A stretch of 64,000 bases of DNA from the NCBI RefSeq assembly GCF_036417845.1, contig NC_089991.1:9925001-9989000 (forward strand), written 5' to 3'. This DNA is from Apteryx mantelli. Taxonomy: Eukaryota; Chordata; Aves; Apterygiformes; Apterygidae. Positions 37,764 through 48,400 of the stretch are shown here, piece after piece (within the stretch, counting starts at the first letter, position 1; every line of letters begins with the position of its first letter). The notes under the pieces are model-generated. The model ran no database searches. It saw only the letters and a list, made by a program, of their open reading frames with translations, and was not told the origin of the DNA. The position numbers and the translations under genes were made by a program.

Positions 37764-37768
37764 TTACC
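37763..37768 (-). promoter_or_regulatory. HRH2: Splice donor overlapping the HRH2 stop codon
   Basis: The last codons read GAG AGG TAA followed by GAG, giving the donor GAG|GTAAGAG with the exon ending at 37768 and GT at 37767-37766. The cut falls after the second base of codon 368 (phase 2), so splicing would delete the TAA stop and extend the reading frame into a downstream exon. Human HRH2 has a longer isoform with an alternative C-terminus and, as I recall, also ends in Arg-stop (…AGG TAA or similar), which suggests the arrangement is conserved. No downstream partner exon was identified. Confidence 0.5.
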
Positions 37769-38870
37769 TCTCAAGTGCTCTGTCAGCCAGCAAGATCCCC
37801 TTCCCGTTCTTCATCTCCAGTCTCAGAGACTTATCCTTCTGCCCGCCCAGGCCCTGCCGGCAGCCCCTGCCCCTGGGCTGGGCCTTGCGGAGGGGAGGCA
37901 GGCAGGAGCCCCTGGGGCCCCCCGTCTTGCAGCAGTGCAGCAAGTGCTGGTACGCCAGCCGGAAATCCCTGTTGAGAGTGCCGTAGAGGATGGGGTTCAG
38001 GGCTGAGTTGACATAGCCCAGCCAGAGGACGATGGACATGGGTGTGCCTTTCACACTGCTGTCCCCCCACATCCCCCGGTAAGTGAACACTGTGAAATAG
38101 GGGAACCAGCACACAATGAATGCTCCCAAAACGACCGCGAGAGTCACCGTGGCTTTGTGCTCTTTCACGATGGGCGGCATGGGAGTGTTGCTGCTGCAGC
38201 ACCACGTATGGTTTATCCTCTTGGCCTGCTCCCTCGCTATCTTCAATATTCTGTAGTAGGTGATGCACATGATGACCAAAGGGATATAGAAGGTGAACAA
38301 GGCAACCATGAGCCCATACACTAGGTTCACCTCCAGCTTGCACTCCTCGCTGCAGTTGGAGGCTGTGTTTTGCACTGCTGTCCCGTTGGTGTTCCAGCCC
38401 AGGTGGATCGGTAGGAAGGAGACCATCAGTGAAACCGCCCAGATAATGACCAAGCCCACAGTCACACGGGAGGGAGTGACCACCTGGCCGTAGCGGAGAG
38501 GGGTGGTGACTGCAAAGTAGCGGTCCAGGCTGATCATGAAGAGGTTGAGGATGGAAGCTGTGCACAGCATGACGTCCAGACTCATGTAGATGTTGCACAA
38601 AGTGCTGCCAAAGGGCCACTGATGGGTGAGTTCATAGAAGGCAGAGAATGGCAGCACCAGGAGGCTCAGCAACAGGTCAGTGATGGCCAAGGAGACAATG
38701 ATGCAGTTTGTCAGGCTGCGGAGCCGACGATCAAAGATGACAGCCAGGCAGACAATGACGTTACCACAGAAAGTGAACACAGTGAGGATGGCAAGGAAGG
38801 ACCCGACCAGCACCTGCAGGTGGAAGCCCATGGCTTCTGGAGGGCTTGTGAGGTTGTTGCATGGAGCCAT
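37764..38870 (-). CDS. HRH2: Histamine H2 receptor family GPCR (368 aa, complete coding exon)
   Basis: Class A aminergic GPCR of the plasma membrane. The mammalian H2 receptor couples mainly to Gs and raises cAMP. Seven hydrophobic segments lie near residues 20-46, 54-78, 88-118, 133-156, 182-206, 240-264 and 275-297. Visible landmarks are N37 (TM1), D65 (TM2), C92 paired with C177 in loop 2, D99 (amine-binding Asp of TM3), DRY at 116-118, W144, P197, CWFP at 254-257 and NPILY at 292-296. Candidate N-glycosylation sites are N6, N162 and N172, and C313/C314 could be palmitoylated. TM2-TM4 and the [10 protein letters not shown]-like TM6 start match human H2, as recalled (359 aa), very closely. 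The intracellular loop 3 is about five residues longer. Human TM5 Asp186 aligns with V189, while Thr190 is kept as T193. The start ATG has A at -3 and G at +4, a strong context. The coding region is uninterrupted, as in mammalian HRH2. Orthologue versus a non-mammalian H2 paralogue is not settled. Confidence 0.95.
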   Translation of the reverse strand: MAPCNNLTSPPEAMGFHLQVLVGSFLAILTVFTFCGNVIVCLAVIFDRRLRSLTNCIIVSLAITDLLLSLLVLPFSAFYELTHQWPFGSTLCNIYMSLDVMLCTASILNLFMISLDRYFAVTTPLRYGQVVTPSRVTVGLVIIWAVSLMVSFLPIHLGWNTNGTAVQNTASNCSEECKLEVNLVYGLMVALFTFYIPLVIMCITYYRILKIAREQAKRINHTWCCSSNTPMPPIVKEHKATVTLAVVLGAFIVCWFPYFTVFTYRGMWGDSSVKGTPMSIVLWLGYVNSALNPILYGTLNRDFRLAYQHLLHCCKTGGPRGSCLPPLRKAQPRGRGCRQGLGGQKDKSLRLEMKNGKGILLADRALER

Positions 38871-39039
38871 AGTGCAGTGGCATGGATGGAGATGTCCTGC
38901 TCTCCCTGGCTACTTGGAATAAGCCTCTACCAAGAAGCTTTGGAGTGCTTTTCAAACCTACCCTGTGCCTACAACGACTCTGGAGAACATTACAGAGTCA
39001 CTTCACATGCTCAACCTTGTATGCTAAGAATGACATAGT
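38871..39039 (-). other. HRH2: Candidate 5' leader part of HRH2 exon 2, with four upstream ATGs
   Basis: On the minus strand a pyrimidine run ending CTTTCCCTAG lies just before 39039, a good splice acceptor (AG at 39041-39040). Exon 2 would then start at 39039 and carry 169 bases of leader before the receptor ATG at 38870. The leader has ATGs at 39036 (12-codon uORF ending at 38998), 39008 (ATG followed directly by TGA), 38990 (10 codons, ending at 38958) and 38883 (40 codons, ending at 38761 inside the receptor gene in another frame). The last has a weak context (T at -3, C at +4). Both the exon boundary and translational control are inference; no transcript was available. Confidence 0.45.
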
Positions 39040-42000
39040 CTAGGGAAAGATGGAGGCCTGCAAATTGCTTGTGCTCATCGGCCCCACCTGGGAGCTCAGT
39101 GCTGCAGCTGATTCTCTGCAGCTGCTGTTGATGGGTTTCAGCTGCTCCCTTTTCCTCTCTTGCCTTTTCCTTTCCTTTGAGAGAAGAGTGGGGTCAGGTC
39201 CTGTGTGGTCTCACTCCTCTGTTGCTTTCTCTGTGCATTTGTGTTGGAAAAGTTAAGAAGGAAACTGGGCTACATGCCCACCCCACTGGCAGTGCTTCAA
39301 CTGGGACAGAGGTTTGCTGCCTCCCAAGGAGAACCTGGAAAGACAAGGCCAAGTCAGAGCTACAGTGGGTGAAGGTCCTTCAAGCAGCCCCCCTCGGACC
39401 CCTTCTGGCTGCAGGTGCATCTGCTGCTTGCTGGGTGCTCAGCCCATTTAGACCTGAACTGGAAAGTCCTTTGGGAGTCAGGAACATCAGTCCCTGCCTG
39501 CCTCCCTTCTCCAGCCCCTGAGGGTGACTATGTAACTTATGGGCAGGATGTTTAAAGGCACTGGGTTCCTACAGGCTTGTGGTAAAAAGGGCACTGGGAG
39601 GACATGAGGAAAGAGTCTTTCCCCAGAATTTCTAAAGCTCGACTGTGCTGGTAAAACTAAGCACTTGCTTGCAAAATTTCACCTTAGTAATTGCATTTTG
39701 GGCAGTCCTTTGGCAGCCCATGCCTTGTGTTGGTCCCTTACGTCAGCACTGCTCTGGCTTACGTGGCCCGGAAAGGAAATCATTGCTTTGCTCTGCTCGG
39801 GCTCCTAAAAGGAAAGAGGAACCACTTTGCCAGTAATGAAATATCTCAGGGAGGAGATGACTAGAAACATTCCTTGCAGACTTATTTTTTATATCTATTT
39901 TCTGTCTGAACATAAAAACAAAAAGCTGTATTTTACAAGGGCAGAAACAACCTGGCAAACTCCTCTAACTTGCAAAAGGGGCTTTTAGCAACCGATAATG
40001 TTGGGTCTCCAGGACCACATTGCTGCTAGATTCAAAGGGCTCTTGGCTCCTGCATGACTGCAAGTGGCACCTGAGTCTGGAAGGCTCCCAAAGGGAGGCA
40101 CCCAAATGACAAGTGAGAGAGGGCACCAGAGACAATCTTAGGAGTCAGGACTGCCTGTCCCTGGCTCCTGCCATGGGGCTGCCGGTGCTCCTGGTGTGGC
40201 CTCACCTCCCTCGCCGTTCCTGGGCGAGGTGACTGGGGCTCGCCTGCCTCTGCCGCTGCGATTGCTCTGGGCGATGGTGTGGGAGGCCTGGCTGCCCCAG
40301 GATCCCCGCGGCGGGGAAGAGAAGCCCTCCCCGGGGAAAGGCTGCGGGTGAGGGAAGGGCTGATTCTCAGCAGGGCGCAACAGGCTGCTGGGACAGAGCA
40401 AATACAAGAAACTCCAGCCCTGGGAGAGGATAGAGGTGACATTTTAAGGTTAAACTCACTCTGCGAGAAAAAGACCGTGACATAGATCAGGCTGAAATCA
40501 CCTGAAGAGTATTTGTGTTCAAGGTTGAAGGCACGTGGGCCAAGCAAGGCAGTATACCTGAGAGACTCCTGAGTAAATAACCACTGATTGCTGAGAACTG
40601 TGGGCTGGAAAGGTGGGGACGGGACCACTGGGATTAGAGAGGATACCTGCAGCCCTGCTCTTTCCCAGGGAATTGGAGACGAACAAGAAGTGATGAACCA
40701 GCCCACAGGAGGCAATCTGGTGAGCGGAGCAAACTCGCTATCAGATGGCGGTCCTCTGAGTCTGGGCACTGGGATTCAGCCTGCCCGGAGATGGATGCAA
40801 CGCCTTCAGCCGCGGCAGGCACGTGCAGCGCGGCTCCTCGCCTCCTGCTGCAGCACAGGCTCTTGCCATGGAAAGCTCTTTGTTCGCGCACAAAAGAAGT
40901 GCGGAGCAAGCTGAGCGCTGCCTGCCTGCTGATGGCAGTGATGAGAACAGGTTGTTCTTAGAGAAGGGTATTTCCAAGTGAAAGGGATGTTTTTTCATTG
41001 CTCCCAATGTGCTGGAAATGGCAGGATAAATTATAGGGGGAGTGGCACACTCAGAAAATGCTGTGGGTGGATCACAGCCTCCTGTGTAGCTGCTTTGCCA
41101 CACATCAACAACCTGCTCCTGCCACCAGCTCTTGCAGCGCACGTGGCCTCTCCTGGGCACTCAGCTCCAGAGCCGGTGGCTCACAGCGGTTCGGCTGCAT
41201 CGGCGCGCTCGGCACCAGCCACAGATTGCAGGAATCTGCTGCTTTCCTGCGACTCCAACACCACGGAGAATCCCGGTTACACTGCCTGTGTCCAGAGGTG
41301 CTGGATGAGCCCATCACAGCACAGCATCCTCCTTCCCTGCCAGCACAGGGTTTGGACTTCAAGCCCCCTTGTATGGACTTGTATTTCACATCCCGCTGTG
41401 CAGTCAGCAGCCTTGGCAGCCCCAGGGCCTGCACTGCAGTCCCTGCCAGAAGTAGGTTCATTTCTTATTGCTTTTCTAATTAGTTCAGCGCAAGAAACGG
41501 GCACTTTCTTTTTTTCTTTCCTTAGGCGATCTCTCTTTTCTTTCCTTAAAACCCTTGGGAGTTTGCTCTTCCACAGGATGGAGCAGGACCTGCCGCCAGC
41601 CAGGCAGACATGGGGTGCAGCGCAGCAGCCTCGTGCTCAATCCTGGCAGGGCACTTGCAAAAGCAAGACCCTCCCTGTGGCATGGGGTGAGCAGATGATC
41701 CCATATCCCCTGGCCAAATGATTGCATGGAAACCTTCCCCCAAATGATTGCAGTCTCCGTGCCTGGGCACGGCTTTGTGGGAAAAGCAGCCCAGAGAGCT
41801 GGCCGAGGAGCAGGGCCGCAGGGTCGGCCTGCTGCCGTCAGAAGCCTGGCACGGTGCAGTCCCCTGAAAAACATACCAAGTTCGGGGCTCTCGCCTGCCC
41901 CTTCCAGAGCATTGCTGCTCTGGTGACTGCACATCTGCCGCCTGTTCTCCGCTCATTTAACTCACGGCCACCTTTCACACAGTGCGGCTTCAGCTCCCAT

Positions 42001-42539
42001 TGTATTTCGGTAGAACAGGTTTGTTTCCTCCTTGACCTATGCACGGAGCAGCTGTTTCCCTTGACAGCTGTTCTAGCAAAAGGCTAAAAAAAATCATGCT
42101 CTTGCAGCCCTGTCTCCTAAAGCAGCTTGTGCATTCACCTGCCTGGACCTGCTCCTGGTCAAAATCACCCCTGGCATGGAGGGACCAGAGCAGGGCAGCG
42201 CTTCTGGGAAGTCCTTCCAGCGCCTTTTCCAGTGGCGCTAGTACTCTGACGGATGCTCTCTCTTCTGTGAAAACTTGTCTGACACATCCTAAGATTGCAT
42301 TTCTTTCCTTACAGCTATCCTGGGGTTGCCTGAAAGCCAGATATTTCTCCTGTGCTGTTTTCAACCGCTGAGTCCCAGCTTCAGGTAGCAATTTTTGCTG
42401 TTAATCCCTAAGCATATGAACTTCTGCCAAACCATTTCATTTCTGTCAATCTTCAGATCTTCTGGTTCTCCTCCTGCAGGATTTTTAGTCCCCCATTCAG
42501 TTTAAAACTTCTCCCAAGTTTCTCACCAATACATTTTCT

Positions 42540-43110
42540 TAGAGGGCTCCTGTTTTTTTGAGCCCAGATTGCTAATGAAAGCCACTAAATAAAATTCATC
42601 TCAAGACTGATCTTTGAGGAGCTCCATTAAGAGCCTTCTCCAGAGCATTAATGATCCTTCCATTGTAATGTAATGTTATCTCCCATTAGGTAGTTCTTTA
42701 ACTTCCTTACAATTCTTGTAGTAATTCCTGCCTTCTCCTGCCTGAATAGATATTTTCTGCTCTGTTGAAGACCGTGCACTTTGATCCACTGTGTTTCTGT
42801 TTAAAATGTCTATTATCTCCTCTAGGGAGGGGGCTGTGATTCATATATGGTAAATTTCTGTGGCGTTTTATCCTCTTTTACTCCTACTCCTACTCCCCTG
42901 TCAACTCCATCCTTTCCTCGAGCATTGTTTGTTCCAGCGCTTTGTGCACTTTTGCAGCAGGGCTAATGGGAAGTAGTGCCTGTTTCTGCAGTACAGGCAA
43001 TACATTTGTTGTTCTCCATTTATGTGCTTCCACTACTGGCACAACAGGTTTATTTAAAATCTGTGAAGAGCCTAGGTGCATCTGCACCACTGAAGGATGC
43101 AAGTGCAGAA
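42540..43110 (-). mobile_element. Decayed CR1-like LINE, reverse-transcriptase region
   Basis: Non-LTR retrotransposon relic in inferred HRH2 intron 1, in the same orientation as the receptor. On the minus strand, the stretch from 43102 to 42890 translates to a protein-like string containing HKWRTTNVLPV and later KALEQTMLEER. This lines up with the CR1/L3 ORF2 block that typically reads (D/E)WRxANVxPIFKKG…NYRPVSLTS…KxLEKxI. The DNA between 42560 and 42850 also follows the familiar antisense CR1 sequence (LFNIFIND and DFSKAFDTV region) word by word, with frequent indels. Frame shifts and stops make it non-functional. It is an old insertion; the subfamily cannot be named without a library search. 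Confidence 0.7.
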
Positions 43111-43789
43111 GGAACGCTCAGGGAGCACTGAACGTGGCAGCCTGTCTTTGGGAAGTGTTCCTGCAACCTGAAAGGGCACAGACAGTGACAGTCGGTGGAC
43201 TCAGGACAAGCCCCGCGTTAAGTGTTTTAGCTCCGTTCTGGGGGCCGGGTGGCTCTGCTCTCAGGCAGACCCTCTCTGCCTCCTGCTTTAGCAAGTTTTT
43301 GAGCAAAGTGCTGGCACAAGTCAGTCAGGAACAAAACAAATTCCCCGGCCTTGCAGCACTTGCAGCAAAGTGTCAGCAGCTTTTTCTAAAATTATGTTTG
43401 AGTGCTTCCAGAGATTAAACATCTGGGCACTCTGCGCATGGTGCTTCAGGCCGGGCTGTGCGGCACAGAGGAAGGGAGGGAAAGAAAGCGGCTCTGGTCT
43501 GAAAGAGGATGTCTGTGGTCTGATGGCGGGAGCGGGAAGGGACGGGAGCAGCAGGGACCTTTGCAAACGGGCTGTTTCCACCCTGCTGCCAGAGCCGTGA
43601 GCCTGTCTCACAAGTGGAAAAGGCCAAATTTGCCAGAATCGAGGCTCGAGGACTATGTGAGAAGGAACAAGTGTGCGAGAAGCACACAAACTAGCTTGCC
43701 CTGCCGTCTGTGGGGGGCTTTGCTGAGGCTGTGGGGTCGTTTCTGGTTTATGTCTGAGCAGCCTTTTTGGAAGATCCCTCCTCCCCGCA

Positions 43790-44130
43790 CTGTCCGTCCG
43801 GCTCCGCGTCCCCTGGCATCCCTGTGCACCGCTTTCCCGCGCCTCGGCGAACGCCACTGCTGAACTCTGCTGCCTTTTCTCCCTCTCTTCCTTGCAGGCG
43901 CGTGCCTCCCCGCCGCTCCCCGCGGCAGTGCTGCCCGCCCGCAGAGCGCCCATCCGCGCCGGGCGCCCCGAGCCCTCGTTCGGGTGCGGAGAGGGGACGC
44001 GGCACACGCGCAGTCGCGGCTCTGCTAGTCCGAGCCCCCTCTAAAACTCTGGGCACCGCTGGGGCTGCAGGGGGACACCGGGGTCCCCCGTGGCTGCAGT
44101 TCCCCAGCAGCTTTGCCCCTGCCCCGCAGG
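43790..44130. promoter_or_regulatory. CpG island within the inferred HRH2 intron 1
   Basis: A CpG-dense segment. The plus strand has a very pyrimidine-rich acceptor-like run ending TTCCTTGCAG at about 43898. A CATAAAAG word near 44211 could act as a weak plus-strand TATA box. It may be an alternative HRH2 promoter or the promoter of an antisense transcript. Confidence 0.35.
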
Positions 44131-44587
44131 TTTGCCCTGCAGCCCTGTGCTCTCTGCGTCCTGCTCCCAGCCTGACCCCGTCCCCGCTCACCCCCAGGAA
44201 GCCAGGCACATAAAAGCGCAACGCGGGAAAAGGCAGGAACGAAATACTCCGACTTGCCCAGTTGTTTCCTCCTGATAAAGATGAGTCGGCCGGCTCCGAG
44301 GGTCTCCTTCGGAGCGCTGGTGTGGGGGATATCAGGCTCTGAGTGACACCCGGCGGCAACTGCTGCCCATGGGGTGAGCGGAGGGGCCGGGGGAGCAGGA
44401 CGCAGCCCCCTCCCCATCGGGGGCTGCCTGCCCTCCGTACGCTCCCGGGGGGAAGGTCCTGGCTAGACAGGGGGCTCTGCAGGTAAGAGAGACTTCAGGG
44501 CGCCTGAACACAGAGAGAGCAGAGATACGCGGAAACCAACAGCCAGCATCTGAAAAGTTTCCTCTGCAAAGGTTTCACGAGAAAGGT

Positions 44588-44597
44588 GAAACTGAAA
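44588..44597 (+). promoter_or_regulatory. ISRE / IRF-like word
   Basis: GAAACTGAAA fits the IRF half-site pair GAAANNGAAA. It lies about 650 bases inside the inferred HRH2 intron, counted from exon 1. Single motif, not validated. Confidence 0.3.
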
Positions 44598-45238
44598 ATG
44601 CAGGTGCGGGGCTCACGGGCGCTGCTGGAACAGCAGGAGTTACCGCACAAGTCCTTGGATTCTCCTTCCTGCCCTAAACAAGCCCCCTGGCCGGCGGCAC
44701 AGCCGGTCGCACCACTCACACCCTTTCACATGGCTCCGGAGGCCGCCGCGAGAGCCAGCCCTGGGCGAGACGGGGCTGTGCCGGCACCCAGCCCTGCGGG
44801 GCCGCCGTGCCCCTGGCCGGGGCCACCCGTGCCCCGCAGACCCCAGCTGGCTGCTGCAGCGCCGAGGGAAGGGAAACAGCCCGGGCAGCTCCGTGCAGAA
44901 GTTGGCTTGGCAGCCAACCTCGCGGAGAGGTCGCTGCTCCGCTCCTGCAACTGCTTGGGCAGGGCAGGGCGCTGCCTTCGTTCCATTCCTCGTCCCACTG
45001 ATCTCCTGGCTCCATCGGTCCCCACCAAGTCCCCAAACTGCACTCTGCTCCGGCCAGGGTGGGAGAGACGCGGCGCGAGGGTCTGCTGAGCGACAGCCTT
45101 GCTCTGACCCAAGGTGGCCCAGCGCGGGGTGCTCAGCACATCCCCGGCTGCGGCAAGGACCCCCAGACCCCTGAGATCTCGCCTGCGCAGTGATTTACCA
45201 GTGTAACAACCAGCAGAAGAATAAAGCAAAAGCTTTAC

Positions 45239-45410
45239 CTGGGAAGGGTCCCCGCGGCCGCACAGAGCAGGTGGGAGCCCTTCTCGGCGGCGCTTCCTCC
45301 AAGTTTCAGCTCGGGCGCCCGGCTCGGCTGGGGAGGCGCGAGCGAGTGCGCGGCTAGCGGCGGCTGCCTGCCTGCCTGCCTGCCTGCCTGCGCTCAGCAA
45401 TATCCAGGCA
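45239..45410 (-). other. HRH2: Candidate non-coding first exon of HRH2
   Basis: Read on the minus strand, this GC-rich stretch begins near a GCAG tetranucleotide run and ends in CCCAG|GTAAAG, a good splice donor with GT at 45238-45237. It contains no ATG, as suits a leader exon. It lies about 6.4 kb upstream of the receptor ATG on the same strand. No TATA box is evident upstream, and an AP-1 word sits at 45428-45434. The 5' end near 45410 is a guess. Mammalian HRH2 also has non-coding 5' exons. It could instead belong to an unrelated non-coding transcript. Confidence 0.35.
45364..45391. repeat. (CTGC)n tetranucleotide microsatellite
   Basis: About seven perfect copies of CTGC on the plus strand. 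On the minus strand it reads GCAG and would fall at the start of the candidate HRH2 leader exon, so it is a likely length polymorphism in the promoter or leader. Confidence 0.9.
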
Positions 45411-48400
45411 GCGTGGTGACTGCAACATGAGTCAGACCACAAGTGGGTGGGACCAGAGCTGAGACCTCAGGCATGGAGGTTATCATCCGGCAAATTTGAA
45501 ACGCTGAGAAGGAGCTGCGCTCTGGGCACGTGGCGTGGGGGACCGTGCTGAGCTGCGCCAGGCAGAGAGAGGGGCTGAGGGCGACTTCTGCCTCCTGCTG
45601 CAGCTCCCTCGTGTGCTGCCAGCGCCTTCCTTGTGAGCGTGAAGGCTTTGGGGTCCTCGCTGCTTGCTCGCCACGTGGAAAGACCTGAACAGGTCTCTGC
45701 AGCAGGCACACGCTTGCCTGCTAGAAGGAGGTCTGAAGCTGTGACTTTCTCTAAGCTGTGACCATCTCTAAGATGGCTCAGAAACCACAGAGAGGATCAA
45801 GGCTCTCTGGCTGCACTGGGAAAAGATAAGGAAAAGGGGGATTATCCGCAAAGTGTGAGCTGGGAATTGGAGCCCGGCTGGCAGGGTGCAAATTTGCTCC
45901 TTTTGCAACTCGAGGCAGCTCACGCCCTGGGAGCAGGAGAGGCTCCTGCTGCAGGGCCAGCGCTGGTGGTGCAGGCATGTGCCAGCGAGCAAAGGCTCCG
46001 TGTACTCCGTGCCAGTGGCAGGGACCATCCAGTGCCGGTCATCTTTCCTGCAAGGCTGCACTGGCCTGTGCCGGAAATTGCCCTCTGCATGTGCGATGGC
46101 AGGGAGGAACTGGGACAAATGACAAACAGGCAGTGGAAACCTTTCGTGTCTCTCAGATCTATCATCTGTGGGTTTCAATGCACTGTGCAAATATCAGCTG
46201 CCAGGACAGCTGTGCAAGAAGCTGTTTCCCCTTTAAGGTCTCCCTCTAGAGCGGAGCCTGTCCCCAGTCAAAAGGAGAGCTCTGTCGGAGCGTGGCCCCA
46301 CTGGCATGGCGTGGCCCAGGGACAGCAACCCTGGCAGCAATGCGCTGAGAGCAAGGTGCTTCAGTCCCCTCCCGCCACCCTCGAGTCCCCGACCAAACAG
46401 CCAGGGACTGACTTATGTATGGCTCTGCCAGGGGGACGTGGCCCCTGGGCTCCCCGAGCTGGAGCGAGCTGGAGCCTCCTGCTAGGTCAGCCCGGCTGAG
46501 ACCTCTCCACACCCCGCGCCGAAACTGCGAGCGTGTCACAGCCTCCCTCTCAGTCAAACGGGGATGCTGGTGGCACCGGCACATAGAGCAAAGTGGCTTT
46601 GATGTGTTTATCTGCACACACCAAAGCAGAGATCTGTCTTTAATAAGCTTATGAACTGCTGAAGCTCGAGAGCCTTCCTGCTGCTCTGCAGCCCTTTGAG
46701 GTGTCCGTGCACGGGAGATGTGAAGTGGCTGCTGCACACTGCGTAAGCAGCCAGCCTGCGCGGCATGGAGCAGAGAGCCACTGCTATGGGACCTCTCCCT
46801 TTATACAAGTTTCAAATCTGCTCAGGAATGTCCTTGCAAGCTAAAATTGTTGTCGTGTTGATTTATGCTAAGGCCTGCCCCTTGGCTCTCTTCTAGGAGG
46901 GATCTTTTGTCTGGAAATCTTTGGAAGGGAAGTGTGATGGAGGAATAATTGCCTCTGGTTATCGATGATGCATCACTCCCTTGCCCTAATCCTTTCCAAC
47001 AGATTTAATGGGTGCACTAGGCTGCCGTACTCAGTGTCCAGACTCAGTGTCACGCTGCCACAGCTGCACAGCTCCCTGGAGCCGAGGAGCTACCTGTGCA
47101 CAATCCCCTCTGCACCGTGCAAATCTGCCAGCTCCTCTGAGGACACTCTGGGGACGCGTCATGTGGCCACGCAGTGCACAGTGACAGAGACACGGCCCAT
47201 GGGGCCAGGCTGCCGGGTCTGTCCCCAGCTGAAATCCCTCGGCCCCAGCTCTGCAGAAGGCTGTTGCATGCCGGATGCTGGTGATGCAGCACCGGAGCAG
47301 CCCTGGGGTTGCAGGGCTGTCCGGAGTGTCAGACGCAGGGAAAGGGGATTCCCACTTCGTGTGGAAATCCAGCACTTCTGCAGTCTCCTGACCGCAGGAG
47401 ATGCCGGCAATCTGACCTTGTGTAATGACTGTGTGGTTATAAAGCTCCTGAGGGGCCTCTGGGGCTGGTGTGCCGAACCTGAGTTAACTGCAGAACATAG
47501 CGCTGGAGATGTGAGAAGTGCAGCCTGCACGAGCCATGCGGCGAGGTGCAGCGAAGAAGTTGGTCCTAGAACCCAGAGCTGCTGTGCAGGAGGCATTGCT
47601 GCTGGCAAACGCTGCTGTGCACTGCGCATCTGCAGGAGCAACCTGGGAAGCGGCGAACATAATACCCGGAGAGCTCGAGTCTGGAAAACATCAGTGGTGA
47701 CAAGCTTCACACAAGAAAGAGGCATTTGGGAGTCATCAGACCTCGCGGCTGACCCACCATGTGTCTGGGCAGTGCAGCCGCCTCTGTGTAATCAGTGTGC
47801 CGGGGTCTGCAGGTCTGTGCAGAGCACAGAGCAACTGCAGAAACTCATAAATTGGGACAATCCCCAAGTAGGCTTTGCTGAGCGGTGGAGTGATTAATGA
47901 GTCAGGAAATGGAAAGGATGGGCCTTCAGAGGTCTTGCATCTGCGTGCGTATGTATAAAGCAGCAGCTATTAAAGGCCTCAACAATGCTGGAAGTTGGGT
48001 TGCTGGGAAAGTGCAAGGGAAGCCATGGAAAGGCTGGGACGCCAGAAATAGGGATATGAGATTTGGCAAACACAGGAGCTCCTGCAAAACCCTGGGTGAT
48101 GACAGCTGTGTCCAGAGAGGCAGCCAACATGGGAGATGCCTGGCATGACCGCATGCGGCAGCTCAGCTCCCAGAAGGGCTTGGAGATGCTGTTCTCCACT
48201 TCTCTCTCCAGCACAGGCTGGATTTGGAAAAGTCAAAAGTTGAGGGATGGAGGGCGAGGGAAGGAGCTGGGCGCCAAGGTCCCCATTGCCTGGACTCGTG
48301 CCCTACCCTGGGCACAGGGCTGCCTGCCCTGGACGTTGCGTGAGCAGAAGAGGTGCAGGAGCAAGGAGAAGGGGGCTCTAAGGGAAGGGACGTGTGCCGC

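Larger units (their letters stand above)
39040..45238 (-). other. HRH2: Inferred HRH2 intron 1
   Basis: This is bounded by the inferred donor (GT at 45238-45237) and acceptor (AG at 39041-39040). It contains a decayed LINE reverse-transcriptase stretch at 42540-43110, a CpG-rich segment at 43790-44130 that continues patchily to 45.2 kb, and an ISRE-like word at 44588-44597. I see no coding exon in it. Confidence 0.35.

Noticed and set aside
38622-39038. 138-codon plus-strand frame opposite the HRH2 5' end
   Set aside because: A shadow of the receptor coding sequence, with hydrophilic mirror-type composition and no family match.
44205-44225. CATAAAAG as a TATA box
   Set aside because: First base off consensus, no supporting initiator or downstream exon, and it lies inside the inferred HRH2 intron on the opposite strand.
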